Under the pieces are notes generated by a model. That model did no database searches, was not told the DNA's origin, and saw only the letters and a program-made list of their open reading frames with translations. A stretch of DNA of 64,000 nucleotides from Anseranas semipalmata (lineage: Eukaryota > Chordata > Aves > Anseriformes > Anseranatidae), in assembly GCA_013399115.1 (NCBI GenBank), contig VXAA01004051.1:196349-260348 (forward strand), in the 5' to 3' direction. Shown piece after piece: positions 27,383-38,889 of the stretch. The translations under genes and the position numbers were made by a program. Within the stretch, counting starts at the first letter, position 1. Every line of letters starts with the position of its first letter.

Positions 27383-27396
27383 TTTTTTTTTTTTTN
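27383..27396. repeat. Poly(T) tract containing an ambiguous base
   Basis: Thirteen T bases end in the only 'n' of the window, at 27396. This marks a homopolymer that was not resolved during sequencing or assembly. Confidence 0.97.
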
Positions 27397-27551
27397 AACA
27401 GAGGTCAGGAATAGTTTGGGAATAACAAAGAATAAAACGAGAATAGTTTTGCAGCTGAGTCAGCAAACCTGCCTTTATGCATGGCTATACAGCTCAGTGT
27501 CCCAAAAGTTGACTTTGACTGGAGAGGATCAGACAGCCATAGACATCAGGA

Positions 27552-27578
27552 GCTCCATTGACTTTAAATGGAATTAAG
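27552..27578. repeat. Possible remnant of an old palindromic amniote repeat
   Basis: 'gctccattgactttaaatgg' followed by 'aattaag' keeps an imperfect palindromic core, ccatt-gactttaa-atgg, like the common 'ccattgacttcaatgg' core of old amniote repeats. Confidence 0.35.
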
Positions 27579-28125
27579 GCAGAGAGAAGTTTGGGTGAGT
27601 ATTTCTCGTTTGGTTGTGGCAGCTGGAGGAGAAAGAAGTATTTTTTCTAGCCCTTGTCTTGTTTTCTGGTCTCTGGGGTTTTAGTTCATAACTGCTGAGA
27701 CAATTCGGTGGCATTTGGTCACCGCTGTCTAGTTTCTAAAACTGTACAAACCAAAAATATGCTGTAGAACCAGAACTGTCCCAAAACCTAAGCCTGAACC
27801 AAAACTTTGGAAACATCAGAATTAGACCTAAGAAACTTAATGTTGCAGATTGGGTGAACTGGATAAAAATTGTATACTTTGCAAAACCTACTGAATGCTG
27901 GAATTTAATTTCCAGCACCTGAAAAATCTGCTGTGTATAATTAATATGACATCACCTTGAACTAACATAGAAAGCTCTGAGATTTTATAAAGAGGAAACA
28001 GAGATTACATTGCCCAGTAATAAGTCCACCATTCTTCTTTATTAAAGTAATACATGTGTGCTTATTAAAAAGTTAGGTTAAAAAGAAAGAGTAATATGTT
28101 TGCTCTTGTTACTAATGGTTTTCAG

Positions 28126-28141
28126 AAAAAAAAAAAAAAAA
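28126..28141. repeat. Poly(A) tract
   Basis: Run of about 16 A bases after 'tggttttcag'; homopolymer only. Confidence 0.9.
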
Positions 28142-30122
28142 CGTGTGGAATAAAGCTTGAAAATACTCCAGTTTAATAAAAATGCAAGCCTAAAATGTTG
28201 TTTTGTGGGGTAATCACATCACATTAGATTCATCAGAAAATCTGTGTATTATTGGCAAATTTGGGCAAAAGTTAGGATTTCCACTCCAGAGACAATGCTG
28301 ACACTCCAGCATGTGTTTCTGTCCAAAATCAGGGAGGAAAAGCAGAAATATTGAAAATTCATTGCTAAGTCAACATGCAAAAATTCATTAGAAGAAGATT
28401 AAACAGGTCTTTCAGTGGTACAAGGACATACAGGAATTGTAATTTGAATGCAAGGACCTTTCTGTCCTCTGTGAAGTAGACTCCAGAACAAACCAGAATT
28501 CCCAGGACAGCTACACAGCTACATGATCCCACGTTGAACCAAGATGCTTGAGTAGAAAATAGACTGTCTTGAGCTATGGGATAGGTGTTCTGTCCAAGGA
28601 GCTTTGAGTACAACTTCCACGAGACAGTGAAGTACCAAAGGCAGCAGTATTATGAATGTTTTGCATAAATCAAACTGTCTAGGCATAAATAGCTTAACAC
28701 TAAACTGGTATGGTGATAATAAGACAGTGAAGATTTAGGGAATAGAGTCTGAAGTGAGGCTTTGAGCCCTCCTGTGTGCCACAAGAGCAGAGAAGGGTCT
28801 TATTTACTAATTAATGTGAGAGATGGAAGCAAGACTGGAGAGTCAGCCCATCCTTCCTCTATGGGCACAGCCCACAGAGTGTGCTTCTTATACAGCGTAC
28901 ACTAAAGAAGCGTGAACAAAGGATTATTTAGTTCAGGAACGGATCCAAAAAGTTGAGAAGGGGGAAATAAGTTCAGAGCAAACTGAAAAGGAATATTTTG
29001 AGGACATCTTTGAAGGCAGGGGTTGGGTTTCATCACTTTTATTTATTAGCTGGGTTTTTCTTTTTAATTAGATCAATTTTTAAACAAAAAAGTCCACTTT
29101 GTAGAATTTAAGTCTTTCAAAACAGAGGACTCGAAAAAAAAAATCAAAAGCTTTGTTCAGAAAGTGCTGAAATGAAACATTTTGACTTTTCTGAAATAAA
29201 AGACCATTTAAAAATATGGAAATGGCATGTTACAAATGTTTTAGCTCTTATTTTTTTAGCAAATTCAACCACTCAACTTGCAAAAAGTTTACATTTCTTC
29301 TGTGTCCCAGATCAGCTCCACTTTTAATGAAGTGGAATAGACAACAAAACTTCTACACACTTCCTTCATTTTATAGTTTCTCAAACTAGGAAGGAAAACA
29401 TTAAAATCCATGGGAATATCTTGACCTCACAAGCTTTTCACTTTGTTTATGCACAAAGTTGAGGATTTGCATTTATATGTTTATACGGAGGACCAAATTT
29501 CCTCTCAAACTAAGGTCACAGTTCTTGAAAAGCAGTGGTTCTTCCCAGAGAAATACTCTGACAAGGATTTTGAGTCCAGAGATACCATCCAAGTTTTGGG
29601 TGGACTGTAATCTAATTTAATTACTTAACCTAATTTAACTGATTGTGAGTTGTAGTAGACTAGTGCAAAAATGAAAACAACTTTGTTTTCAAATTCTGTT
29701 AAGAAATGGCAACACTTTAATTGTAGCATATGGGCCTAAGGCAACAGCATACTAAGTAAAATAACCTCATTATAATTAAGCTAATCAGAGCTTTTTCTCA
29801 GGTGATTGAATAGCCAGGGATTTCACAGGTATTCTGATTTGCTGTCTCTTGAGCCCAAATTTATCCTCAGCAATTTATGGCACTTACCTGAAGCAGCTCA
29901 GCTGAGTTAGGACTGCATGGTCCCTAAAGGAGAGGGGTAGGTGACTCCGGAGAATCAAGATGTTAATACATAGGATAAATGACCAGCCTGGGTTTTCACC
30001 TTTTTTTCTTTGATTGTAGGGGAAACATATGGTGATTAAATAATTTGGCTGAACACCTGAACTGGTATGGGGACAAATCTAGTCCTCAGATCTCTTCTTT
30101 GGAGTTACTCTCTTTTGCAGGG

Positions 30123-30147
30123 AAAAAAAAAAAAAAAAAAAAAAAAA
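30123..30147. repeat. 25-base poly(A) tract
   Basis: The longest pure A run in the window. The upstream sequence shows no AATAAA and no recognisable retrocopy, so it is listed as a simple repeat. Confidence 0.95.
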
Positions 30148-33100
30148 CATGCTTTCAACTTGAAGGAAATGAACTCCATGGTGGTATGTACTGGTGTCAC
30201 CTGGTTATGTGAGAGACCATGGCCTAAATTTGTACCGTACATCAATAGTGAGAGGCCCTATAAGCTATGCTGGGGTGGGTTAGGATTACTGCCTGGTTTT
30301 CTCTTCTCCTTTTGTTTGCTGCGGTCCACAAAGCTATGAAAATCTGAGTTTCATCCTTGCATGGAAAAGAAAAAAATGTCAAACTTCTTGTGGAACAGGA
30401 CATTCTGGTGCCCGTCTTGTGGTGTGCATGACTGTTCTCTCCGAGAGATGTGTAAGGGAAAAAAAAAAGCAAGAAACAGATGTCTCTGTGGCCTGTGGCA
30501 AGGGGAGGCAAGATGCTTGCGAGGGACTGATGAATTCCTGCCTTGACAAAGACTCCCAAACTGGAATTTGTGGGAATCTGTCTATAGTAAAATGTTCTTA
30601 ACTTAGTGTCTGGCTGCAGTCCTGGTGCATCCCAAGAACGGTGGCATAAGGGTAAAGCTGCCACATCACACATTCCTTGCTATCACCACAGCTTGTCTCT
30701 TGAAACAAATTCTTTCCTTGCCTGACAGTTTTGAAAATTGAAGCAAGGAGCAGAGGAAAAACCTCGGCACTGGCACCATACTTTGGAAGTGCATGCAAAC
30801 TGTGGCAGTCTACTGAACAACACTTTTCCATTTCTCACACCACAAGGACAAGATGCAAACAACAAATTGGCAAACTTGCATTTGAAGAGATTCTGTGCAT
30901 ATCTGAGTGAACAAAGATGTTACCGCAAAATCGCTGAAAAATAGGTTAAAGATTTAGTTGTGTGGTTGATGTGCATGGTCAGCAAAGTGCTTCAAAAGCT
31001 TTGTCTTGTGGAACAGGATCCCTGTTGTTACTGATCAGTGGTTGAAGTGAGTTGGCTGTACGAGGGGGGTGTTTTGTGGAGGTCTCTGAATGGCATGTCC
31101 TCTCTCATGAGCTAAAGCAAGGGCAAATCCCTGGCCTTGCTGAAGTCCATGGGAGGTCTGATGTTGAACGCCAATGGAGCAGGACTCACCTGACACACCA
31201 CTAGCGTTATCGTGGGCAGAGGTGTGTTAGCGGGTGATGCTCCCCGAGACAATTGTCAATCAGTTGGTGGTTGTGACAGTTGCTGTCGGTGGGGACAAGG
31301 TGGGCTCTTCAAGAGGGCCATTCAGAGCAGGAACAAAGCGTGAGTGCTCTGATTCGCCCTGTGGAGGAGGTGTTCAAGTCCAGAGATGGTCACAGCCCTC
31401 TGAGCTGCAGAGATTGGACAGCTGAAGTGAAGGTAGGAGGAATGCTTGCCTGGGCAGGGAGAAAGGCACGTCTGGAGTCCCAGGTGGCTTGGGGCTGAGT
31501 GAAAGTGGGACCTGAGCAATTATAAACCTGGGAGTTATGAAAAGAAGCTATTACAGGACTTCACAATGTTAATTTTGTTTTTCTGACCAGATCCCCTCTG
31601 TAAGCCTAACAAATCCTGATGATGAGTCAAATTTCTGTTATCAGTGCCAACATAGAGACACTAGAGACCACAAGGCAGAGAGAGAAATGCTGAGATAGTC
31701 TAATGGAGTGTACAACTGCCTAATCTACTTGCATGTTTTGTTTTGTTCATTTAATTCTTGAAAAGGATGGCAAATCCACCAGAAGTGAAACAAAACCCCA
31801 GGGGTCTTTGTCTGTGGATTAAGCATTTTCAAGAATGAATAAGAATAAATGTTTCCTATTTTCATTATTTTCTGTACCTTAGGATAAAGCAACTTAGGTT
31901 ATGTGCTGATACTCCCTAGTTTTCTTATTTGGACTTCATGATTTTAGAGAACTTGTTTTGCAGAACTGTGCATCCCAGGGAAGGAAATTAAGGTCAGAGA
32001 TGAGAGAGATCCACCTAAGGGCCTGAAATACTTTTAGTTTCTCAAAGACCATCCCATGTGGGAATGATACATTTAAAAATGGGTGGAACCACTAAGCCTG
32101 GAGTTGTATCAAGTTATTCATGAAAAATCTCTGAGATCTTTGTGTGGACCAAGATATTTGGGTGGTACTTTCTCACTCTTTCTTGAGAAAAGGCACTGTG
32201 GCCTCACAAAGTGAAAACTAGCCCTGCTTTTCTCTGGCTTTAAAAATAACTCTGTATCTTGAAAAGCTGTCTCAGCAGTAGTGAAGGAATGAAAAAAAAT
32301 ATATTATATCCCCATGGTTTCATACAGTGCAGCTGTGCTAACAGAGTGCATTAAGACTGAGACCAAAGGAAAGGCATGAAATAGTCCATGAAATCATCAG
32401 TGAATCTAATGGTAAAGCTTCATGCAGTGAAGAGATCTATTGCCCAGGTATCCTATTGCAAATACTGGGGGTGGGATGGTGTCTTTTTTTAAGACAAAAA
32501 ATCCAGAACAGGAATAAATTCAGGCCCATTGTAAATGTATTAATAAAAATTTTAATGAAGACGATGGAAAGGTTATCATCTGATAGGAAGTCTACCTTGC
32601 TTTGAATTAAAATATATTTACATATTCTTGCAATGTATTTGGATTAAACATGCATATATTGTTGCATTAAAAGTTTTATTTTTATTTCTAGTTAAATGTC
32701 TGTAGGATGATGATCAGATTTGGAAACAACCAGGTCTCTAGGTTTTATTAAGTCAATTTCAAAAAACAAATCATTTTTATATGTCTAAAACTTGATGACT
32801 GGCTTTTTGTTATTGTCACTGTATCTGATTTTTTAGACCTTTTTATTTTCCCATACTGTGTGTGATTATGTTTTCATTTATTAGGAAGAGATGTTGAGCC
32901 TACAGATGTTTTTACCAGGGATATTTCACCCCTCTGATTCCCAATATTCTCAAGTGTCAGTGCTTCAAGATATCTTAAAACATATAGAAACAAGCATACA
33001 TCAACATGTAATCTTCAACAGTCTTTCTTAGGTCTTGGGATAATTATTAGTAGTACAGGAATAATAGAACAAATATTGACTAAATGTAATATACAGTTGC

Positions 33101-35639
33101 CACAATGGATATATTCCCTGTGCATCAACTCTAAAGAACAAGCGGTTAGTTTATAACCCTCTTTGGGTTACAACATTTTAACATTTCTTCAATGTTTATT
33201 TATTCTCTTCCCAAAGAATGTTCTGAAATATCGAGTTTACAACCTGTGGCTCATGTGATGGCAGTGGAAACAACTAAGCCAGAAGCTTTCAAAGCCACTA
33301 TTGGGATTTTGATGCCCAAACTCATTAATTTTAATAAGAAGAGAGCTGCCAGTCCTATTAAGTGGTTTCTAAAATCTCAACTCATAAAAACACCTCTCCA
33401 CTGATTCCAGTTTACTAGGAGTTCAGAGCAAGATAAACATGTGTAACAAAATAGTAGGTGTTAAAAGGTGGAAAGTATGTGTTCAGATGTCTCTAAAAGC
33501 ATTCAAGGAACCAAGTGGTGGCCCCAGGCTTTTACTGGCAGATGGGGTCTGATGTGGGGGCTGTTCGTGCCTTCAGCATCTTGGGGAATTACTGATGCAA
33601 TCTGGCTGCCGACTGATCAGAGCATGAGGCATGGTTTTGTTGAGAAGAACAAAGTCAGTGGAAACAGAAATCTCAGCAGCAGCTCAGTTTCAGCTGTGAT
33701 GTTCACACTGCTTGTCAACTTTGGGTTCTTGCATCTGCTCCATGCTCTTACCTTCTTAACGTGTTTCTGCCCACCATAGCCTTGTAGCCAGGGTAGTGGC
33801 TCTTCACCTTGATGTGCATGTGGATGGATGGCTTGCAGGAAGACCTGAGTGAATTAACACAACACAGAAGAGCAGAGGTATCCAGGATAGTACCAGCGCC
33901 ATCTGTCTTTGGGCAGTAGTGACCAACCTGTATTCCCGTTGCTTTGGTATAAGTGCAGGAGGTGATAAGGACAGGGATTTCTGCTGCCCATTGCAACCTT
34001 CTTCCGTTGCAGTTACTCACATGCTGTTTGTATACGGTTGGTCCAGGCCCTTCCTACCTGCCTAAACCATCCTGTCCAAGTTTGCACTGTGTTATCTTCC
34101 AAGCCACTAAATGGCTGCATTTGCATTTTGATACTTCACTGATCCACCATCATGCTTGGATAAAAATTAAGTTTGTCTGCTGTGACCTGAAGGACCCATC
34201 CATTGCAAATCTATAAGAGCCTTTCCTTTTACTTAACTCTGGAGGTGGCATTGCTTCAGTCGTAAGCGCAGTGATTGAGATCTGTATCCCTCAGTCTAAG
34301 AAATCATGAAAGCTTAGGAGAGCTCCAAGATATCTCAAAGAAAGTTGCTGCACTGAAGAAAACTCATCCTCAACATGAATCATGGAAGAAAGTCTTTCTG
34401 GGAAAAAATATCTAGAACCAGTGGATTTCTCTGTGAGGTAAAATAGAGCATGGAATGAGTATGGGTGAGTTCAAAAATGACTCACTGTGAGTCTGAATGC
34501 TTAGAAAAACAGGAAAATATGGGATTTTCTTGTGTCTTTTATTAATGAAAGCAACCCTGGAGAATTTTAGAATTAATGTAAGCAAGTGTCTTTCTTTTCT
34601 GTATCTGTCATATGATCTCTGAAAAAAATCATTAATGTTGGCTACGAGTGACAAAGTTACTGTAGTGTTTGCCAGTGAGTCTCATAGTAGCGACAATTAA
34701 TACTCAGTAGCTATTGGAAGGACTTTTAGGTGAAATATGATGCAGTGGAAATAGATATGGCCATCCTGAATGCTATTGTAATGGACTTCAAAAATATCCA
34801 GAACAAAAAAGCTGCCATTACTAGTAGTAGATGTGACTTTTTTGGAAGAGAACAAAATGTTCCATAAATGAAACATGTGGTTTCACTTACAGCACATTTT
34901 GTACATTGTCACCAATGAAGTTTAGGATTTCTTATTACTTTTTCGTTAAAATGTCTTACTGGTTTCACTCAGGAGGCAAAACTTTTCACGTGGCTTTAAT
35001 TGTTTCTGTCATAAAAGTCATAGCATCCATGTAATAGAAATAGTTTCACAGACCACAGCTTCATATTGCCTATTATTTTGCTTCTTTTTTCTCTACCTAC
35101 AACTCATTGGGCCATCCCAGAGACAGAAAAAGTTCCTCTCTTGCAATTAAGACCAAACAGGAACTTCTACTGAAGTTAGAAAAAAAATCACTTTGTGTCA
35201 GTACTGCTTTATTAGATTTTTGTTTCAGATATCTTAGCTCACAAATGTAAGTTGACATGGCTGCATATCAAAGAAGAGAGTTTATATTGACTTTTTTCTA
35301 AAATTAGTGAAACTCTAGAAGATGAAATCAGTAGAAGGCCTTTTGCTGCACAGTTCCAGAGGTGGTAGTATTTCAAACAGGAGAAGTGAAGAGCTCTGGC
35401 AGTAATGTTTTGTGGTGGTCCCGGAGAGGTCATTTACCCCCTTTTTTACCTCACTTCTCCATTCTACAAAAGCTGCTAGAGTTTGGGTCTCACAAATCCC
35501 ATCCCAGCAGCCTAGCCATTAGACCATGCTTCTGTCGTAAGTCTGGGCTTCCCCATCACCAGTCCTAACTCAGATCAACAAATATAGTTACAGTTGCATC
35601 AAAACAATGATTTGTTTTCCACAGATAATATCCAAAATT

Positions 35640-35668
35640 AAAAAAAAAAAAAAGGAAAAAAAAAAAAA
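35640..35668. repeat. Interrupted poly(A) tract
   Basis: Two A runs separated by 'gg', about 420 bases upstream of the exon at 36087. Homopolymer only. Confidence 0.9.
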
Positions 35669-36086
35669 GAAGGGAACTAGTGTTATTTCATTAATTTAAG
35701 TTTTACTTCTGTTAAGGTATTCGTTAGTTGACAATCTTTTCCTCAGTGAATGTCCCAGTTTTGCCATTTAGCCTTCAGACCACGGCAGGAGGTGATGGTA
35801 ACCCATACCAGAGGCTTTAAAGCCACTAACTATTATGTTAAAATGCAAGAAAAAAACAATAGCTTATTATCTGCCTTTTGACCCTTTTTCAGTTTGGTGT
35901 TTACTTGATAGTTTTCTAGGAAATACACTGCTGTGTTTAGCCACTGCTTCAGAGCAAAAGCCTCTCTCCGTGTACACCTTCTTAGCAGCTAGCAGCACCC
36001 ACCAAGTAGCATAGTCCTCTGTTTTTGCCTTTTCTTAGCACTGTCCCTCACTCATTCATCAGGTGTTTAAATGTTGTGTTTTGCAG

Positions 36087-36356
36087 TTCAAGGACAACAA
36101 AGACAAGCCCAGCCCTAGAAGGGTCCTCAGCAACAGCCCTGCCTGCTCTCCAGCTTTCTGAGCAGGTCCCACTGACGTCTCCTTCCCTGAAGCCCCTGCA
36201 GATGGACGAAGAAGACAGCCTGTCTCCTCACCTCCTGTTGCCAGACAGTATCAGCCAGCTGGAAGAGTTTGGCAGGCAGAAGAAATGGCACAAGAAGCAG
36301 CACAAACATCATCGCCAGAGGCAATTCAATGACCTCTGGGTTCGGATAGAAGACAG
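36087..36356 (+). CDS. TRABD2A: TRABD2A (TIKI1) penultimate coding exon: linker and conserved juxtamembrane segment
   Basis: This 270-bp exon has acceptor ttttgcag and donor gtgagt. It supplies the third base of a codon (AA|T, Asn), 89 full codons and two bases of the next (AG|C, Ser). Residues 1-40 are rich in Ser, Thr, Pro and Ala, a low-complexity linker after the TraB domain. Then come an acidic patch (MDEED), the Leu-rich [19 protein letters not shown], a strongly basic Lys/His/Arg run ([15 protein letters not shown]) and [10 protein letters not shown]. The block from SPHLLLPDS to LWVRIEDS matches my memory of vertebrate TRABD2A closely. TRABD2B keeps only a related 'RQF-DLWVR-E' core, which decides the paralogue. 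No cysteine is present, as expected for a flexible stalk rather than a folded domain. The basic run could bind heparan sulphate or matrix; that is inference. The donor is followed at once by an in-frame TGA at 36358. Confidence 0.93.
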
Positions 36357-38817
36357 GTGAGTCATAATTTTTATGGCTCTTGTCCTCATCCTGCTCTCTC
36401 CTAAATAGTTGCCCTTTACTGATCCTAGCCTTTGTTGATTAGACCATAAGAAGGGTAGGAGAAAGGTTAAATGGGAGAGATGGAGAGTGAGGAGTTGTTT
36501 TTGGAGTGTAATGAAGAACTTGGAGGAAGGCTCACAGGAACATTTAATCTAAAAGTCAAGAGAAAGAAAGCTAATACCTAGAATATTTAAAACATACAGA
36601 AACAAACAGTTACCAGAGTAAAAACAGGAAAAAATGACAAGGGAAAATATTCTGTTTGCCCTCCTTCCAATAATTATTTTCCAATCTTTACTGTCAGTTT
36701 TCAGCCAAAAAAACAAGCCATTTTCCAACCATTCAGACTTCTCCTGGGAGTTTTCAAGATTCTGACATATCTGACTTTCAGTCTTCTGTGTTCTGGGACT
36801 GAAATGTTTTAACACCTCAGATTGCCTTGAAAACAACAAACTAGGAACTGGCTGCTCACCTGTACATATTGTTATTGTCTCTCTATTGGTGTTATTCCCA
36901 TTTTCATAGCACCTAAATGCCTTGCAATCCAAATGAGTCAGAGTCTCTTGAAGGCTTCTCCCTTTACTAACGAAAAAACTCTCTACATATTTGCGTTCTT
37001 TTTATTTTTTTAATTATTTTTATTCATTCTTTTTAAAGGAGCAGTTGCCTCATTTTCTGTTGTAGTTTATTGTATTCTCTTCCTGGGATGAGTGATTTAA
37101 GGGTTGTTATTACTGTGATCTATACAAATCTTACTGTAGTAAGGGTATTTCTGATGTTAATACCAGCCTTGGTAAGAAGGATCAGATCAGTTTTGTTCTC
37201 AAAGTGCATTCAGTGTTGGATCCTCTCCATGGAGGGCATTTAAGTATGAGCTAAAAAGCATTTGGTCCTACATAGTTCATTGCCTCAAAGACAAGGGACT
37301 TCTCTATCTGTCTTCTACCTGGGGGATGCCAACTCGTGGTGTCCCATGATGTCCCAGCATTTCACATGGATGTCTGGTCCAGCTCGCCATATGAGTAATA
37401 CAAGTGAGGTGCTTAAACAGTCAGATCTTGTGGGAGTCTGGCAGTTAGCCACATTCCTCCTGCCCTCATCTTATCTATCCGGAAAGGATATTGGATATTG
37501 GGCCTGATACGGCTATGGAAATGTGCAGCTGGGGGCTTAAAGCAGTGGTGCTTGCATAGCTTTGGCAGACTTCTGTGCCTTTTGTTGTTTTTACTTCAGC
37601 AAGAAATATTCCTAGGAAAAGTCTTTAAAAGGGTAGCTCTCCAGGTTAGAGTTAAATTATTCGCTCCGTGCTCATGAGAGATTTCATCTGAATGAAAACC
37701 TTTTATCCCTTTACTTCCATTTCATAAGGATGGAGATTGGGATGAGGAAACATAAGTTTCCGCTCCCACCACGCTGGTGATGAACCAGACTCTGTGTGTA
37801 GCCTGCTTGCTGAAAGATCCCAGGGAGATATTAGTGGGAGATCACAGCCCTAGAAATGAGGAAAGGCTGGAAGAAGGGAAGTCTGCCTTGGTGCTTTCAG
37901 ATGGTTTTAGTGCTTCTGCAGTTCTGGAGTAACTTCTGGTGTTTTCCTGGAAACAAAACAAAAACTAGAAACTGTTCAGCTAAATCAGAGACTCACAAAC
38001 AGCTCTGGTTTCCCCATAAATTGGATGGGGTCTCAACTGTCATAAACCAGCTGCTGCATATTGTGTTTTTGGCAGTTCTGTTTTCATCAGTATTAATTGC
38101 AAGCTGGACCTTGCACAAGGCAATAAACAGTGTGTTCTTTCTAACTGGTTCCTTTCTGATTGGCAAGAAAAGAGCAGAAATTTTTGCCTGTCACCAGACT
38201 TTGTAGCATGATCGTTCTTGGGAAGAAACAGGTAGGAAGACTAATAATATGGGCGAAGGAGTGTTACCTGTGCAGGCGAGAAGTATTGTGTGGCCACAAT
38301 AAAGTTCACCAGCACCCAGCAGAGAGACTGTTAGCACTTATTTTTGGAGAATAACTGATATACTGGAAGTTCATACTCTGGCCTGTCCCACATATCCATT
38401 ACACATTTGCATATACTTAAATTGGAGCCCCCCTGTTTCTATATGGAAAGTCACTCTGTGTGGACTGAGCTCTGTGCATATAGTATTATCCTGAGCTATG
38501 GCGCAGTCTTTCCAAATGGTTTTTCTTCCACTTTGAGTTTCCTAACTCACCTATTGTTACCTGAAACTTGACTTTGAGACAAAGTAGAGGGATTTAGGTC
38601 ATTGTTATGTTTCTTGGGTAAAAGCTGTATAAAATTCATTGTTTCCATGCAAGGTCTTCAGAATTCAGCTGGTTGAGCCACCTTTCAACCTGAAAAGTCA
38701 AAGAGAAATATACAGGTGGAGGGCAAATCCACATGAATTTAAACCAGATTATTGATTCTTGTATGAACCTTATTGCACTGTAAAATGACTGTGGTTCATA
38801 GAGCTCTTTTCCAAAGC

Positions 38818-38889
38818 TTTATTGACCGTGGATTAGAGGATTTTATGAGCCATGAATTGCAGGGCTTTTATGGACTATGGATTTCTAGG
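38818..38889 (+). repeat. Degenerate tandem repeat, about 3 copies of 24 bp
   Basis: Three successive units (from 38818, 38841 and 38865) share the pattern 'tttta tgg-c-atg-att ... agg'. Compare ctttattgaccgtggattag, ttttatgagccatgaattgc and cttttatggactatggattt. A weaker fourth unit may precede them near 38788. Confidence 0.6.

Larger units (their letters stand above)
11799..36086 (+). other. TRABD2A: 24.3-kb intron of TRABD2A
   Basis: The intron starts with gtaagc and ends with gttttgcag. No internal exon is needed, because the flanking exons join in phase and the encoded protein is continuous. It contains two clear CR1 fragments in opposite orientations (15740-15975 minus, 23331-23760 plus), a possible old CR1 tail near 12.5 kb, scattered short remnants of old amniote repeats, poly(A) tracts near 25.35, 28.13 and 30.13 kb, an A-rich tract near 35.65 kb, and an ambiguous base at 27396 in a poly(T) run. 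ORFs up to about 145 codons occur but show no family motif and no splice context. A nested non-coding transcript cannot be excluded by eye. Confidence 0.85.

Noticed and set aside
30123..30147. 25-base poly(A) as the tail of a processed pseudogene
   Set aside because: No AATAAA, no coding similarity and no target-site duplication recognised upstream.
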